Made by a program: the position numbers and the translations under genes. DNA of 64,000 bases from Microbispora siamensis (GTDB lineage: Bacteria; Actinomycetota; Actinomycetes; Streptosporangiales; Streptosporangiaceae). The stretch is from the NCBI RefSeq assembly GCF_016863095.1, contig NZ_BOOF01000009.1:214250-278249 (forward strand), in the 5' to 3' direction. Shown here piece by piece: positions 8,578-16,874 of this stretch (the stretch's first letter is position 1; the number at the start of each line of letters is the position of its first letter). Under the pieces are notes generated by a model. The model saw only the letters and a program-made list of their open reading frames with translations. It ran no database searches and was not told the origin of the DNA.

Positions 8578-9604
8578 TCATGGTGACGCCCGGATGCGCG
8601 CCCGGCCGGGTCAGCGCGTCCGGCGCGTCGTCCAGGCCGATGGTGCGGGTGACCAGCAGGCCGGGGCGGAGCACGCCCGCCGCGATCAGCTCCAGCATCG
8701 GGGGATAGGCGTGGGCGGCCATCCCGTGGCTGCCCACGATCTCCAGCTCGTGCGCGATCACCCGGCCCATCGGCAGGGCCGTCTCCCCGGGAAGCAGGCC
8801 CACCTGCACGTGGCGGCCCCGCCTGCGCAGGCCGCCGATCGACGCGGCGCAGGTGGAGGCGTCGCCCAGCGCGTCGATGGAGACGTCGGTGCCGCCGCCC
8901 CCGGTCGCCGCCCTGACCCGCGCGGCCGACTCCTCGGGAGAGTCGCCCTCGCCGAGCAGGACGCACTCGGCCGCGCCGAACCGCCGGGCCAGGTCGAGCG
9001 CGGCGGGGGACACGTCCACCGCGACGACCCTGGCCCCCACGGCGGCGCCGATCATCACGGCCGACAGCCCGACCCCGCCGCAGCCGTGCACGGCGAGCCA
9101 CTGGCCCGCCCGGACCCGCCCCTGCTCGACGACGGCGCGGAAGGCGGTGGCGAAGCGGCAGCCGAGGCTCGCCGCCGTCGCGAACGCCATGCCGTCCGGC
9201 AGCCGCACGAGGTTCACGTCGGCGTGGTCGATCGCCACCAGTTCGGCGAACGACCCCCAGTGGGTGAAGCCGGGCTGGGTCTGGCGCTCGCACACCTGCT
9301 GGTCGCCGGCCGCGCACTCGCGGCAGCTCCCGCAGGCGCAGATGAACGGCACCATCACCCGGTCGCCCGGCCGCCAGCGGCTCACCCCCGGGCCGGCCGA
9401 GTCCACCACGCCCGCCAGCTCGTGCCCCGGCACGTGGGGCAGCGCCGTGATGTCCGCGTCGTGGCCCATCCACCCGTGCCAGTCGCTGCGGCACATCCCG
9501 GTCGCCTCGACCCTGATCACGACGCCGTCCGGCGGCGCCACCGGGTCCGCCACCTCGCGCACCTCGGCCCGCCCGCCGAACTCCTCGTACACCACCGCGC
9601 GCAT
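8561..9604 (-). CDS. Zinc-dependent alcohol dehydrogenase (MDR family)
   Basis: A 347-residue medium-chain dehydrogenase. Catalytic zinc ligands lie in MCRSDWHG and GHE, and the structural zinc loop is complete ([17 protein letters not shown]). The Rossmann motif is [11 protein letters not shown]. The open frame runs up to 9811, but the [11 protein letters not shown] start at 9604 has a clear AAAGGAG at 9609-9615 and is typical of the family. Substrate is not predictable. The gene is divergent from pgeF by 34 bp and convergent, with overlap, to glgA. Confidence 0.9.
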   Translation of the reverse strand: MRAVVYEEFGGRAEVREVADPVAPPDGVVIRVEATGMCRSDWHGWMGHDADITALPHVPGHELAGVVDSAGPGVSRWRPGDRVMVPFICACGSCRECAAGDQQVCERQTQPGFTHWGSFAELVAIDHADVNLVRLPDGMAFATAASLGCRFATAFRAVVEQGRVRAGQWLAVHGCGGVGLSAVMIGAAVGARVVAVDVSPAALDLARRFGAAECVLLGEGDSPEESAARVRAATGGGGTDVSIDALGDASTCAASIGGLRRRGRHVQVGLLPGETALPMGRVIAHELEIVGSHGMAAHAYPPMLELIAAGVLRPGLLVTRTIGLDDAPDALTRPGAHPGVTMIIPGR

Positions 9605-9638
9605 GTCACGCTCCTTTCCCAGGCCGTACGCTAATCGG

Positions 9639-10352
9639 GTGATTGCGATCGACCGGGTACGGATGGCCTTCACCGACCGGCACGGCGGCGTGAGCGCCGG
9701 GCCGTACGGCACGCGCAACCTCGGTGGGGCGGTAGGGGACGACCCGGCGGCGGTCGCCGAGAACCGGGCGAAGACGGCCGCGGAGTTCGGGCTCGACCGG
9801 GTGGTCTTCATGCGCCAGGTCCACGGGACCGACGTCGCCTACGCGGAGGAGCCCTTCGGGGACGACCCGCCCGCGCTGGACGGGGTGTTCACCGACCGTC
9901 CCGGGCTCGGCCTGGCGGTCCTGGTCGCCGACTGCTCGCCCGTGCTGGTGGCCGATCCTGTGGCCGGGCTGGTCGGCGGCGCCCACTCGGGGCGGCCGGG
10001 TACGGAGGCGGGCGTGGTCCCCGCCCTCGTCGAGGCGATGGCGGCGCGGGGCGCACGGCCGGAGCGGATGGTGGCCGTGATCGGGCCGTCGGCCTGCGGG
10101 CTGTGCTACGAGGTGCCGGAAGACCTGCGCGAGCGCGTCGCCGCCCGCGTGCCCGAGACCTGGTCGCGGACCCGGCGGGGCACGCCCGCGCTCGACATCC
10201 GGGCCGGGATCGCGGCCCAGCTCACCCGGGCCGGCGTGGCCGACGTGCGGCACGACGAGCGCTGCACGATCGAGACGGCCGATCTCTACTCCTACCGTCG
10301 TGAGCAGCGCACCGGGCGCTTCGCCGGTTACGTCTGGCTCGCCGGCGGCTGA
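9639..10352 (+). CDS. pgeF: Peptidoglycan editing factor PgeF / purine nucleoside phosphorylase-like (YfiH, LACC1 fold)
   Basis: A 237-residue YfiH-family protein starting at GTG 9639 (VIAIDRVRMAFTDRHGG). Metal-binding and active-site residues of the family are visible: VHGTDV, VADCSPVL, GGAHSG and CGLCYEV. Family members have been assigned laccase-like, purine nucleoside phosphorylase/adenosine deaminase, and peptidoglycan-editing roles. In many actinobacteria the gene lies near ftsZ, but here it stands alone. The C-terminal SYRREQRTGRFAGYVWL is typical. The end forms part of a shared hairpin with the convergent marR gene. Confidence 0.9.
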   Translation: MIAIDRVRMAFTDRHGGVSAGPYGTRNLGGAVGDDPAAVAENRAKTAAEFGLDRVVFMRQVHGTDVAYAEEPFGDDPPALDGVFTDRPGLGLAVLVADCSPVLVADPVAGLVGGAHSGRPGTEAGVVPALVEAMAARGARPERMVAVIGPSACGLCYEVPEDLRERVAARVPETWSRTRRGTPALDIRAGIAAQLTRAGVADVRHDERCTIETADLYSYRREQRTGRFAGYVWLAGG

Positions 10353-10404
10353 GACCGCTCCGCCGCCCGCGGCAGCTCCATGGTGGGCGGCCGGAGGCGT
10401 CTCA
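10350..10404. terminator. Bidirectional hairpin terminator between pgeF and marR
   Basis: An imperfect inverted repeat starts with TGAGAC at 10350 and ends with GTCTCA at 10404. The arms are about 20 bases (TGAGACCGCTCCG and its near-complement) around a short loop. It overlaps the stop codons of both convergent genes, so it probably ends transcription from both sides. Confidence 0.55.
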
Positions 10405-10860
10405 GGCCCGTGCCCGCGGCTCCAGCCCGGCGTACGCCTTGCGGAGCAGCGCGTGCAGGGTCGCCCGCTCGTCCTCGTCCAGCGCGGCCAGCAGGTCGTC
10501 GCGCACCTCGCCGGCCTCGCGCAGGGCCGCCTCCAGCGTGGCCCGGCCCGCGGGGCTGACGGCGACCCGGTATCGCCGCCGGTCCTCGGGGTCGCGCTCG
10601 CGCTCCACGAGGCCGAGCGGCACGAGCGTGTCCATCACCTCCACGAGGTCGCTGGGGTCGATGCCCAGCCGGGCGCCGAGCTCGCGCTGGGACGCCGGGC
10701 CGAAGTCGCGCAGCGCGGCCAGCACGGCCATGTCCCACAGGCCGATGCCGTGCCCGCGCAGCCGGTCGCCCATGCGGCGCCGCCCGGCGATGCCCACCTT
10801 CGACAGCAGGAACGCGGTGATCCCGAGCAGGGACGGGGGGAGTTGCGGCACGTCGCTCAC
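10402..10860 (-). CDS. MarR family transcriptional regulator
   Basis: A 152-residue MarR-type winged-helix repressor. The core LWDMAVLAALRDFGPASQRELGARLGIDPSDLVEVMDTL is the helix-turn-helix, followed by the wing ERERDPEDRRRYRVAVSPAG. The frame extends to an ATG at 10911, but that would place the shared operator-like palindrome (10888-10901) inside the gene, so GTG 10860 (VSDVPQLPPSL) is preferred; no strong ribosome binding site separates the options. It is divergent from the VOC gene at 10910, which it probably controls along with itself. The ligand is unknown. Confidence 0.85.
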   Translation of the reverse strand: MSDVPQLPPSLLGITAFLLSKVGIAGRRRMGDRLRGHGIGLWDMAVLAALRDFGPASQRELGARLGIDPSDLVEVMDTLVPLGLVERERDPEDRRRYRVAVSPAGRATLEAALREAGEVRDDLLAALDEDERATLHALLRKAYAGLEPRARA

Positions 10861-10887
10861 GGGAGCAGGATAGGGCACACCCAATAG

Positions 10888-10901
10888 TTGGTTCTTACCA
10901 A
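10888..10901. promoter_or_regulatory. Operator-like palindrome in the marR/VOC divergent region
   Basis: TTGGT-TCTT-ACCAA is a perfect 5+5 palindrome with a 4-bp centre, sitting 9 bp upstream of the VOC start and 28 bp upstream of the preferred marR start. MarR proteins usually bind palindromes of this size overlapping their divergent promoters. Binding by the adjacent regulator is inferred. Confidence 0.55.
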
Positions 10902-10909
10902 GGATTTCC

Positions 10910-11302
10910 ATGGACGCTCTGTATCCCCGCGTGCTCGCCTCCCGGTTCGCCGAGTGCTTCCGCTTCTACGACGGCCTGCTCACCGCGGTGGCGGGCGCGC
11001 ACCTCGTGAAGGGCGCGGAGACGGGGCCGTACGCCAACTGGGACCGGGACACGGAGGCGGTGCTGGCCCTGCTCGACCGCGAGATGCTGGCGAAGGTCAC
11101 CGGCGTGGACCTCGGCGGCGGAGGCGACGGGACGATGCTGGTCCTGACCGTGGACGACGTGGACCGGGCCGCGGCCGTGGCTGCCGCTCACGGAGGCCGG
11201 GTCGTGGCGCCGCCGAGCGCCCGGCCCGAATGGGGACCGACCTGCCGCACCGCCCACCTGCGCGACCCCGACGGCAACCTGCTGGAGCTCCAGTCTTACT
11301 GA
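10910..11302 (+). CDS. VOC (glyoxalase/bleomycin-resistance fold) protein
   Basis: A 130-residue single-domain VOC protein built of two beta-alpha-beta modules. The first starts LYPRVLASRFAECFRFYDGLL; the second carries VLTVDDVDRAAAVAAAHGG and ends with the family signature HLRDPDGNLLELQS containing the metal-ligand Glu. Family members bind small molecules or act as glyoxalases, dioxygenases or resistance proteins. Being divergent from a MarR regulator suggests induction by a small toxic compound, but that is inference. AAGGAT precedes the ATG. The end overlaps the convergent LLM gene by 7 bp. Confidence 0.85.
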   Translation: MDALYPRVLASRFAECFRFYDGLLTAVAGAHLVKGAETGPYANWDRDTEAVLALLDREMLAKVTGVDLGGGGDGTMLVLTVDDVDRAAAVAAAHGGRVVAPPSARPEWGPTCRTAHLRDPDGNLLELQSY

Positions 11303-12216
11303 TCGCCGCCGCGCCGCCCGCGCAGCGCGGCCAGGAGGCCGAGGGTCCGCGCCCGCTCGCGCGCGTCACCGAAGGGGCTCACCACGAGTTCGGTCGCGCC
11401 CGCCTCGGCATAGGCCCGCACGGCGCGCTCGACCGCCGACTCGTCCCCGGCCACGACCGTCTCCTCCACCCCCGACCTGCCCTGGCGGTCCAGGATCGCC
11501 CGGTAGCTGGGCAGGTCGCCGACGGGTCCGAGGGACTCCGCGACCTGCCGCCGTACGCCCTCGGGGTCGGCGGTCACGCTCACGATCACACCGGCGACGA
11601 CGCGTGGCCGCGGCCGTCCGGCGGCCGCGGCGGCGCGGGTGACCGCCGGCGTCACGTGGTCGGCGATCGTCTCCGGGCCGGTCCAGACGGTCACCGCGCC
11701 GTCGGCGAGTTCGCCGGCCATCCGCAGCATGACCGGCCCGAGGGCGGCCAGCAGGACCGGCGGCGGCTCGGCGCCCGGCACCTCGACCCGCCCCGCCGCG
11801 GTCAGCGTCTCCCCGCGGTAGTCGACCTGCTCGCCCCGCAGCAGCGGCACGAGCGCGGACAGATATTCGCGGACGTGCCGGGCCGGCCGGTCGTACGACA
11901 GGCCGAAGTGCGTCTCGATGAGCGGCCCGTGGCTCGGCCCGATGCCGAGCGTGAAGCGGTTGCCGCTGGCCGCCTGGGTGGTGAGCGCCTGTCCGGCGAG
12001 CGCCAGCGGATGTCTCGGGTAGGTCTGGGTCACCGCCGTGCCGACGGCGATCCCGGGCACCTCGCGGGCGGCGAGCGCCGCGAGCTGGACGGCGTCCCAT
12101 GACAGAACCTGGTTGAAGTAGGCGCTGTCGAGGCCGGCCTCGGCCGCCTCGCGCACCTGCCCGATCAGCTCGTCCAGGCCCAGGCCGTTCCCTCCGGCGA
12201 GCACTCCGAGTTTCAT
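11296..12216 (-). CDS. LLM-class flavin/F420-dependent oxidoreductase
   Basis: A 306-residue luciferase-like TIM-barrel oxidoreductase. The start KLGVLAGGNGLGLDELIGQV and the segment FTLGIGPSHGPLIETHFGLSYDRPARHVREYL match F420-dependent members common in actinobacteria. F420 rather than FMN is likely from family composition but cannot be proved from sequence. ATG 12216 follows a strong GGAGG. It is divergent from a TetR gene with operator-like repeats between them, so TetR control is likely. The substrate is unknown. Confidence 0.88.
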   Translation of the reverse strand: MKLGVLAGGNGLGLDELIGQVREAAEAGLDSAYFNQVLSWDAVQLAALAAREVPGIAVGTAVTQTYPRHPLALAGQALTTQAASGNRFTLGIGPSHGPLIETHFGLSYDRPARHVREYLSALVPLLRGEQVDYRGETLTAAGRVEVPGAEPPPVLLAALGPVMLRMAGELADGAVTVWTGPETIADHVTPAVTRAAAAAGRPRPRVVAGVIVSVTADPEGVRRQVAESLGPVGDLPSYRAILDRQGRSGVEETVVAGDESAVERAVRAYAEAGATELVVSPFGDARERARTLGLLAALRGRRGGDQ

Positions 12217-12234
12217 CGCGCCTCCAATATGAAT

Positions 12235-12286
12235 CGGAAATTCCGCTTCCGGTTGTGCACCCTACAATAAGCTGAATCTCGGATTC
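12235..12286. promoter_or_regulatory. Two operator-like palindromes in the LLM/TetR divergent region
   Basis: Two related elements are seen: CGGAAATTCCG at 12235-12245 (perfect 11-bp palindrome) and GAATC-TCG-GATTC at 12274-12286 (5-bp arms). Both sit in a similar context, GAATC followed by GGA and TTCCGGTT, so they look like two copies of one site. They lie between divergent starts at 12216 and 12303, which is where TetR-family repressors normally bind. Confidence 0.5.
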
Positions 12287-12302
12287 CGGTTGGGGGAGAC
12301 CT

Positions 12303-12851
12303 GTGCGAGCCGACGCCCGGCGCAACCGCGCGCTCATCGTGGACGCCGCCGTCGACCTGTTCACGGCCCGGGGCCCGGAGGCCTCGATGGAGGAGATCGC
12401 GCAGGCGGCCGGCCTCGGCGTGGGCACGCTCTACCGCCACTTCCCGGACCGGCGGGCGTTGCTGGAGGAGATCGCGGCCGGCGCGCTGCGGACCCTGCTC
12501 GATGCCGCGCGGGACCACGCCGCCCGCCCGGTGAGCCGGTGGGACGCGCTGCTGGCGTGCGTCCGGTGCGGCGCCGACCTGCCGCTGGCGCTGACCAAGT
12601 CGCTGTCGGACGGCGCCGAGGCCCATCCGGAGCTGGGCCCGCTCGTACGCGACCTCGACGCCACGCTCGAAGATCTGGCCGCGGGAGCCCAGCGGGAGGG
12701 CGCCGTGCGCGACGACATCACACCGCGCGAGGTCGTCGGGCTGCTCAGCGTCGCCGTGTGCCGTCCCGGCGCCCGGGCCGACGACGCGCTGACCACCGTC
12801 ATCCTGGACGGACTCGCCACCCGGGCGGCCTCGCGCGGGGTCCGGACCTGA
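12303..12851 (+). CDS. TetR family transcriptional regulator
   Basis: A 182-residue TetR repressor. The N-terminal helix-turn-helix is typical: RNRALIVDAAVDLFTARGPEASMEEIAQAAGLGVGTLYRHFPDRRALLEEI in consecutive helices at about residues 7-57. The C-terminal ligand domain resembles the SbtR-like C-terminal type (LVRDLDATLEDLAAGAQREGAVRDDI). The start is GTG 12303 with GGGGGAG just before it. It probably represses the divergent LLM oxidoreductase and itself through the palindromes between them. The ligand is unknown. Confidence 0.9.
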   Translation: MRADARRNRALIVDAAVDLFTARGPEASMEEIAQAAGLGVGTLYRHFPDRRALLEEIAAGALRTLLDAARDHAARPVSRWDALLACVRCGADLPLALTKSLSDGAEAHPELGPLVRDLDATLEDLAAGAQREGAVRDDITPREVVGLLSVAVCRPGARADDALTTVILDGLATRAASRGVRT

Positions 12852-12950
12852 CGATCGACGCCACCGGAGGCGGGGGCTCTTGCGGGCGGGGATGCGGGGC
12901 GAGCGGGGCGCCGCCTGCGCCGGTGACCGGCCGGACGGTCCGGGGACGGT

Positions 12951-13910
12951 TCACTTGCTGGGCACGATGATCTCGGAGTTGCCCGGGGCGTAGACGGTGA
13001 TGCCCTGGGGCAGCGACTTGAGCTTGTCGATGTCGGCGCAGGCCGGGCACCGCTCGTATCCCGACTGGCGGGCCCGGTCGGCCTTGGCCCTCGCCTCGGC
13101 CGAGTCGACCTCCGCGAGCGCCTCGGCGACCCGGGCGCTCGCGGCCAGCGCCCTGGTGACCGCCTGCTGCACGTCCTGGGGCAGCGTGACGCGGACGAGG
13201 TTGAAGCGCATGCCGGTGAGGAAGCGGTCGCCGAGCGTCTGGGCGAGGTCGTGCTCCAGCGTGGTGTTGACCGCGTCCTGCACCCGGGTGATGCCGCCGT
13301 TCGCGTCGTGCGGCTCCAGCCTGACCCCCTGCCGGGCCTTGTCGACCAAGGCGCAGGTGGGGACGAGGTCCGCGCACCGCATCGCGCCGATCTGGGCGCG
13401 CAGCGCGTTGTCGACCACCGGGCGTACGGCCTGGCCGAAGAAGGCGGCCCAGCCCTCGTCGCCGTCCCAGGCGTGACGCTGCTCCCCGTCCTGTCCTCGG
13501 AAGGTGCGGGTGCCGAACTTGTCGTCGAACCGCTTGAGCGTCGCGTGGTCGAGGTTCAGCGTGAAATACAGCGTGCCCTCGATGCCGAGGTCCACCCCGT
13601 CGCTGCTCGGCACCGTCACGACGTCCACGCCGAGGGTCGTGGCCCGCTTGGCGTCGGCCGTGATGGTGTAGAAGCGCTGCTGGGCGGGGTAGCGGTGGGC
13701 CGACGACCACAGGCCGGTCCACGTCAGGCCCGATGCGGGATCGACGATCTGCCGGATTCCGCTGTCGTCGAACGGCCCGCCGTCGCGGATCACCGCGACC
13801 TCGCCGCCGTCGGTGCGTTCGAAGCCCGTGACCGCGCCGAAGAGCGTGACGAGCGCCGCCACGACGGCGACGGCGAGGCCGGTGACACCGAGTGCCCGCA
13901 TCGGTCCCAT
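12951..13910 (-). CDS. SPFH/band-7 domain membrane protein
   Basis: A 319-residue protein with one N-terminal membrane segment (residues about 5-28, VTGLAVAVVAALVTLFGAVTG) followed by an SPFH (prohibitin/stomatin) domain: the region GEVAVIRDGGPF, then LGIEGTLYFTLNLDH, then a helical C-terminal region with repeated Ala/Glu/Arg (ASARVAEALAEVDSAEARAKADRAR) predicted to form a coiled coil. SPFH proteins scaffold membrane microdomains. The pair of Cys in YERCPACADI is unusual. The start at 13910 has GGAGCGATCTCC upstream; a second ATG follows three codons later. Confidence 0.8.
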   Translation of the reverse strand: MGPMRALGVTGLAVAVVAALVTLFGAVTGFERTDGGEVAVIRDGGPFDDSGIRQIVDPASGLTWTGLWSSAHRYPAQQRFYTITADAKRATTLGVDVVTVPSSDGVDLGIEGTLYFTLNLDHATLKRFDDKFGTRTFRGQDGEQRHAWDGDEGWAAFFGQAVRPVVDNALRAQIGAMRCADLVPTCALVDKARQGVRLEPHDANGGITRVQDAVNTTLEHDLAQTLGDRFLTGMRFNLVRVTLPQDVQQAVTRALAASARVAEALAEVDSAEARAKADRARQSGYERCPACADIDKLKSLPQGITVYAPGNSEIIVPSK

Positions 13911-13993
13911 GGAGATCGCTCCTTAGGAGAGGGGTTTCCTCCAAAGTAAAAATCGTTCAACAAGTCGACAAGAGGCTTGGAGGATGATTTTTG

Positions 13994-14057
13994 CCTGCAC
14001 GTGCCTTGCGGGCGGCTTGCAGCGGTTGCGGAAAGCCTGCGGCAAGGGGCGTGCAGG
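13994..14057 (+). promoter_or_regulatory. Large stem-loop in the leader of the secreted repeat protein
   Basis: Arms CCTGCACGTGCCTTGC (13994-14009) and GCAAGGGGCGTGCAGG (14042-14057) pair at 14 of 16 positions around a 32-base loop. It lies 98 bp upstream of the ATG at 14156. It could be a leader RNA structure or a protein-binding site. No known riboswitch class is recognised. Confidence 0.35.
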
Positions 14058-14155
14058 CGAGCGGGCCTATCACTGAGGTGCACGGACCCGGCGGCGACGG
14101 CCGGACCGGGACCGCCGATCAGCACCCTCGTCCCGCAGCAGCACAGGAGACTGTC

Positions 14156-14878
14156 ATGAAGCGCACCCTGCTCGGCCTGGCCACCGCCACGATCGCCGGT
14201 CTGGCCGTCACCGCCCCCGTCACGCTCATGGCCGGCCCGGCCTCCGCCGGCGGCGACTTCGGCCCGAACACCTGCCTGGAGGGCTACGTCTGGCGCGAGG
14301 CCCGCACGGGCGACGTCGTGTGCGTGACGCCCGCGACCCGCACGCAGACCCTCGCCGACAACGCCGCCAAGGCGTCCCGCTGGACCTCCGGCCCGTTCGG
14401 CCCGCACACCTGCGTCACCGGGTACGTCTGGCGTGAGGCGTTCACCGGCGACGACGTGTGCGTCACCCCCGCCGTCCGATCGCAGGCCAAGCTCGACAAC
14501 GGCAAGGCGGCCGACCGCAGGGTCTCGGCCCGGCTGTGGATCAGCCGTTACACCGTCCCCCCGGTGGACAACGGCGACGGCACCTCCACCAGCACCTCGG
14601 TCGACGACATCCCGCGGCTCAAGATCAACGGCGACCACTTCAACATCGGCCAGGTCCGGCTCTACATCCGCTACAACACCGGGAGGCTCTACTGGAGCGG
14701 CACGGTGAGCGCGAGCGCGCACAGCGGCTACGCCGGCGGCAGCTTCGGCAAGAAGACCGGCGTGTTCGACTGCGCCGCGGCCGGCAAGGCGGCCAACGCC
14801 TACGCGCAGGCCCAGGACGTCGTCTCCGGCCGCTGGTCGCCCCGCCTTCCCGTACGCGTCGGCTGCGCCGTCCTGTGA
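14156..14878 (+). CDS. Secreted protein with two Cys-containing tandem repeats
   Basis: A 240-residue protein with a Sec signal peptide (KR start, hydrophobic LGLATATIAGLAVTAPVTLM, cleavage near PASA-GG at about residue 31). The mature part has two repeats of about 40 residues: FGPNTCLEGYVWREA...DVVCVTP and FGPHTCVTGYVWREA...DVCVTP, each with two Cys that probably form a disulfide. A C-terminal domain of about 110 residues follows. Such repeats occur in secreted actinomycete proteins of unknown function. The start follows AGGAGA at 14145-14150. It is followed by a terminator hairpin. Confidence 0.75.
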   Translation: MKRTLLGLATATIAGLAVTAPVTLMAGPASAGGDFGPNTCLEGYVWREARTGDVVCVTPATRTQTLADNAAKASRWTSGPFGPHTCVTGYVWREAFTGDDVCVTPAVRSQAKLDNGKAADRRVSARLWISRYTVPPVDNGDGTSTSTSVDDIPRLKINGDHFNIGQVRLYIRYNTGRLYWSGTVSASAHSGYAGGSFGKKTGVFDCAAAGKAANAYAQAQDVVSGRWSPRLPVRVGCAVL

Positions 14879-14915
14879 CACCCGCTCCTCGATGGCACCG
14901 GCGGTGCCGCGACAC

Positions 14916-14945
14916 GGAGGACCGGTCCGGTCGGGCCGGTCCTCC
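14916..14945 (+). terminator. Hairpin terminator after the secreted repeat protein
   Basis: GGAGGACCGG (14916-14925) and CCGGTCCTCC (14936-14945) form a perfect 10-bp stem with a 10-base loop, 38 bp after the stop codon. There is no U-tract, as is common in high-GC actinomycetes. Confidence 0.6.
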
Positions 14946-15108
14946 GGCGCGTCGCGGACAGCCGCCGCCCAGGTCAGGGGATCTTCTGATAGGCCTGGCG
15001 TTCCAAGCACCGTGATCGGGGTAGTCGGTGGGCCTGCGGGGACCGCCGGAGGCCGGCCCGCGACCCGGCCCCCGGTGGTCCCCACCCCCTGACGATGTGA
15101 GGACTGAC

Positions 15109-16107
15109 ATGGGAACCGCGACCCCGGTGCCGGAGACCAGGAGCATGAGCGGCGACGAACTGTCGGCCGACGACGCATACGCCGCCATACGACGGTACGG
15201 CGGCTGGCACCTCATCCGTGACGCGTACGTCCGGTTCAGGTACGGCGACGGCACGAGCAACGCCCGCTCCTTCGCGTTCCAGACCTGCCTCGCGATCATC
15301 CCGGGAGCGATCGCCATCGTGGGTCTGAGCTCGGTGCTGCACCAGGAACACCTCGGCAGGCTCCTCGAGCTCACCCTGCGGCGGCTCACTCCCGGTGCGG
15401 GCTCGCAGGTCATCCAGGAGACGCTCAGCCAGAGCCACCAAGCCTCGGGCGCGGGGGAGAAGCTGGCCCTGTGGCTCGGTCTGCTGACCGCGCTGGTGTC
15501 GCTGACCACCGCCATGGGCCAGTTCGAACGCGGAGCCAACCGCATCTACGGCATCGAGCGCGACCGCCCCTTCGTGGCCAAGTACGGCAGGGCGCTGCTG
15601 ATGGCCGTCACGGCGGGCCTCCTCATGAGCGTCGGCTTCGTCATCCTGGTCGGCGGCGGCGCGGTCGGCGAGGCCGCGGCCCACGTCTACGGCTGGAGCG
15701 ACACGACCCAGCGGCTGTTCGGCTGGCTGCGCTGGCCGATCGGCTTCCTGCTCGCCGTCCTGTCGATCTCGGTGCTGTTCCGCTCCTCGCCCCGGCGCAA
15801 GCAGCCCGGCCACACCTGGCTCGCGGTCGGGGCGACGGTCGCCGTGCTGCTGTGGACGCTGTTCACCTGGCTGCTCGCGCTCTACACCGCCAGCAGTCAC
15901 ACCTTCGGCGCGACGTACGGCCCGCTCACGGCGGTCATGGCGCTGCTGCTGTGGTCGTTCCTCAGCTCGATGGCGCTCTTCCTCGGCCTTTCCTTCTCGG
16001 CGCAGCTGGAGGCCTGCCGTGCGGGCCGCGGCGAGCCGGCCGAGCCCGACCCCGGCCCCGCTCCGGCCTCGTCGCGGGAGCGGCAGCCGGTCGGGAGCGG
16101 CCGATGA
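15109..16107 (+). CDS. YihY/BrkB family membrane protein
   Basis: A 332-residue polytopic membrane protein of the YihY/BrkB family (once called ribonuclease BN). About six membrane segments are visible, including FQTCLAIIPGAIAIVGLSSVL, LLMAVTAGLLMSVGFVILVGGG, and a final FGATYGPLTAVMALLLWSFLSSMALFLG region. Family role is unclear; transport or envelope function has been proposed. The start ATG follows GTGAGGA. It is the first gene of a three-gene operon: its stop overlaps the next start as ATGA at 16104-16107, and the following two genes encode PAP2 phosphatases, suggesting a shared role in envelope lipid handling. Confidence 0.85.
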   Translation: MGTATPVPETRSMSGDELSADDAYAAIRRYGGWHLIRDAYVRFRYGDGTSNARSFAFQTCLAIIPGAIAIVGLSSVLHQEHLGRLLELTLRRLTPGAGSQVIQETLSQSHQASGAGEKLALWLGLLTALVSLTTAMGQFERGANRIYGIERDRPFVAKYGRALLMAVTAGLLMSVGFVILVGGGAVGEAAAHVYGWSDTTQRLFGWLRWPIGFLLAVLSISVLFRSSPRRKQPGHTWLAVGATVAVLLWTLFTWLLALYTASSHTFGATYGPLTAVMALLLWSFLSSMALFLGLSFSAQLEACRAGRGEPAEPDPGPAPASSRERQPVGSGR

Positions 16108-16874
16108 GCTGGTGGCGCAGGCGGCTCGACCCCGAGCACGGACTGGGCCTGCGGCTGACGGTGGCGACGGCGGCGCTGGCGCTGATCGGGGTGCCGTTCA
16201 CAGTGCTGCTGGTCTTCGTCAAGACCTCCTTCGGCCCGCTCACCGAAATCGACCAGGGCGCGGCGTGGGACCTGCACGCCTACGCCATCGGCAACCCCGG
16301 GTTCGCCCGGCTGATGCAACTGATAAGCGACGTCTTCGCACCGCTGACCTGGCGGATCGCCGTCGGCGCCGCGGTCGCCTGGCTGGTCTGGCGGCGCGCC
16401 TACCACCTGGCCCTGTGGGCGGCCACCACGATCACGGTCGGCGGCCTGCTCGGCCTCGCCCTGAAGGTCATCGTCGCGCGAGCCCGGCCCAGCCTGCCCG
16501 ATCCCGTCGCCATAGCCCCCGGCGCGTCGTTCCCCTCGGGACACACGGTCAACGCCACGCTCGGCGCCGGGATCCTGTTGCTGCTCGTCCTGCCTCTCGT
16601 ACGGGAACGCGGGCGGGCGGTCGCCTGGACGCTCGCCGTGCTGATCCCGCTGGCGGTCGGCTTCAGCCGGATCGCGCTCGGCGTGCACTGGTTCAGCGAC
16701 GTGGTGGGCGGACTGGTGTTCGGCGTGGCCGTGGTGGCCGCCACGGCCGCCGCCTTCGAGACCTGGCGCCGCCGCGACGTGGGCCGCCGCCCCGCACAGC
16801 CGTTACGCGAGGGCGTCGGGCCCGAGACAAAGAGGGAGATCGCCCCCGAAGGAGGACGAATTGGCCGCCGATAG
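16104..16874 (+). CDS. PAP2 family phosphatase (first of two)
   Basis: A 256-residue membrane phosphatase with the three PAP2 catalytic motifs: KVIVARARP (motif 1), PSGHTVNA (motif 2) and SRIALGVHWFSD (motif 3), with the catalytic histidines in place. It has about six membrane helices, the first near residues 20-40. Enzymes of this type dephosphorylate lipid phosphates such as undecaprenyl or phosphatidate phosphates. It is translationally coupled to the BrkB gene upstream (ATGA overlap) and overlaps the next PAP2 gene by 14 bp. Confidence 0.88.
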   Translation: MSWWRRRLDPEHGLGLRLTVATAALALIGVPFTVLLVFVKTSFGPLTEIDQGAAWDLHAYAIGNPGFARLMQLISDVFAPLTWRIAVGAAVAWLVWRRAYHLALWAATTITVGGLLGLALKVIVARARPSLPDPVAIAPGASFPSGHTVNATLGAGILLLLVLPLVRERGRAVAWTLAVLIPLAVGFSRIALGVHWFSDVVGGLVFGVAVVAATAAAFETWRRRDVGRRPAQPLREGVGPETKREIAPEGGRIGRR

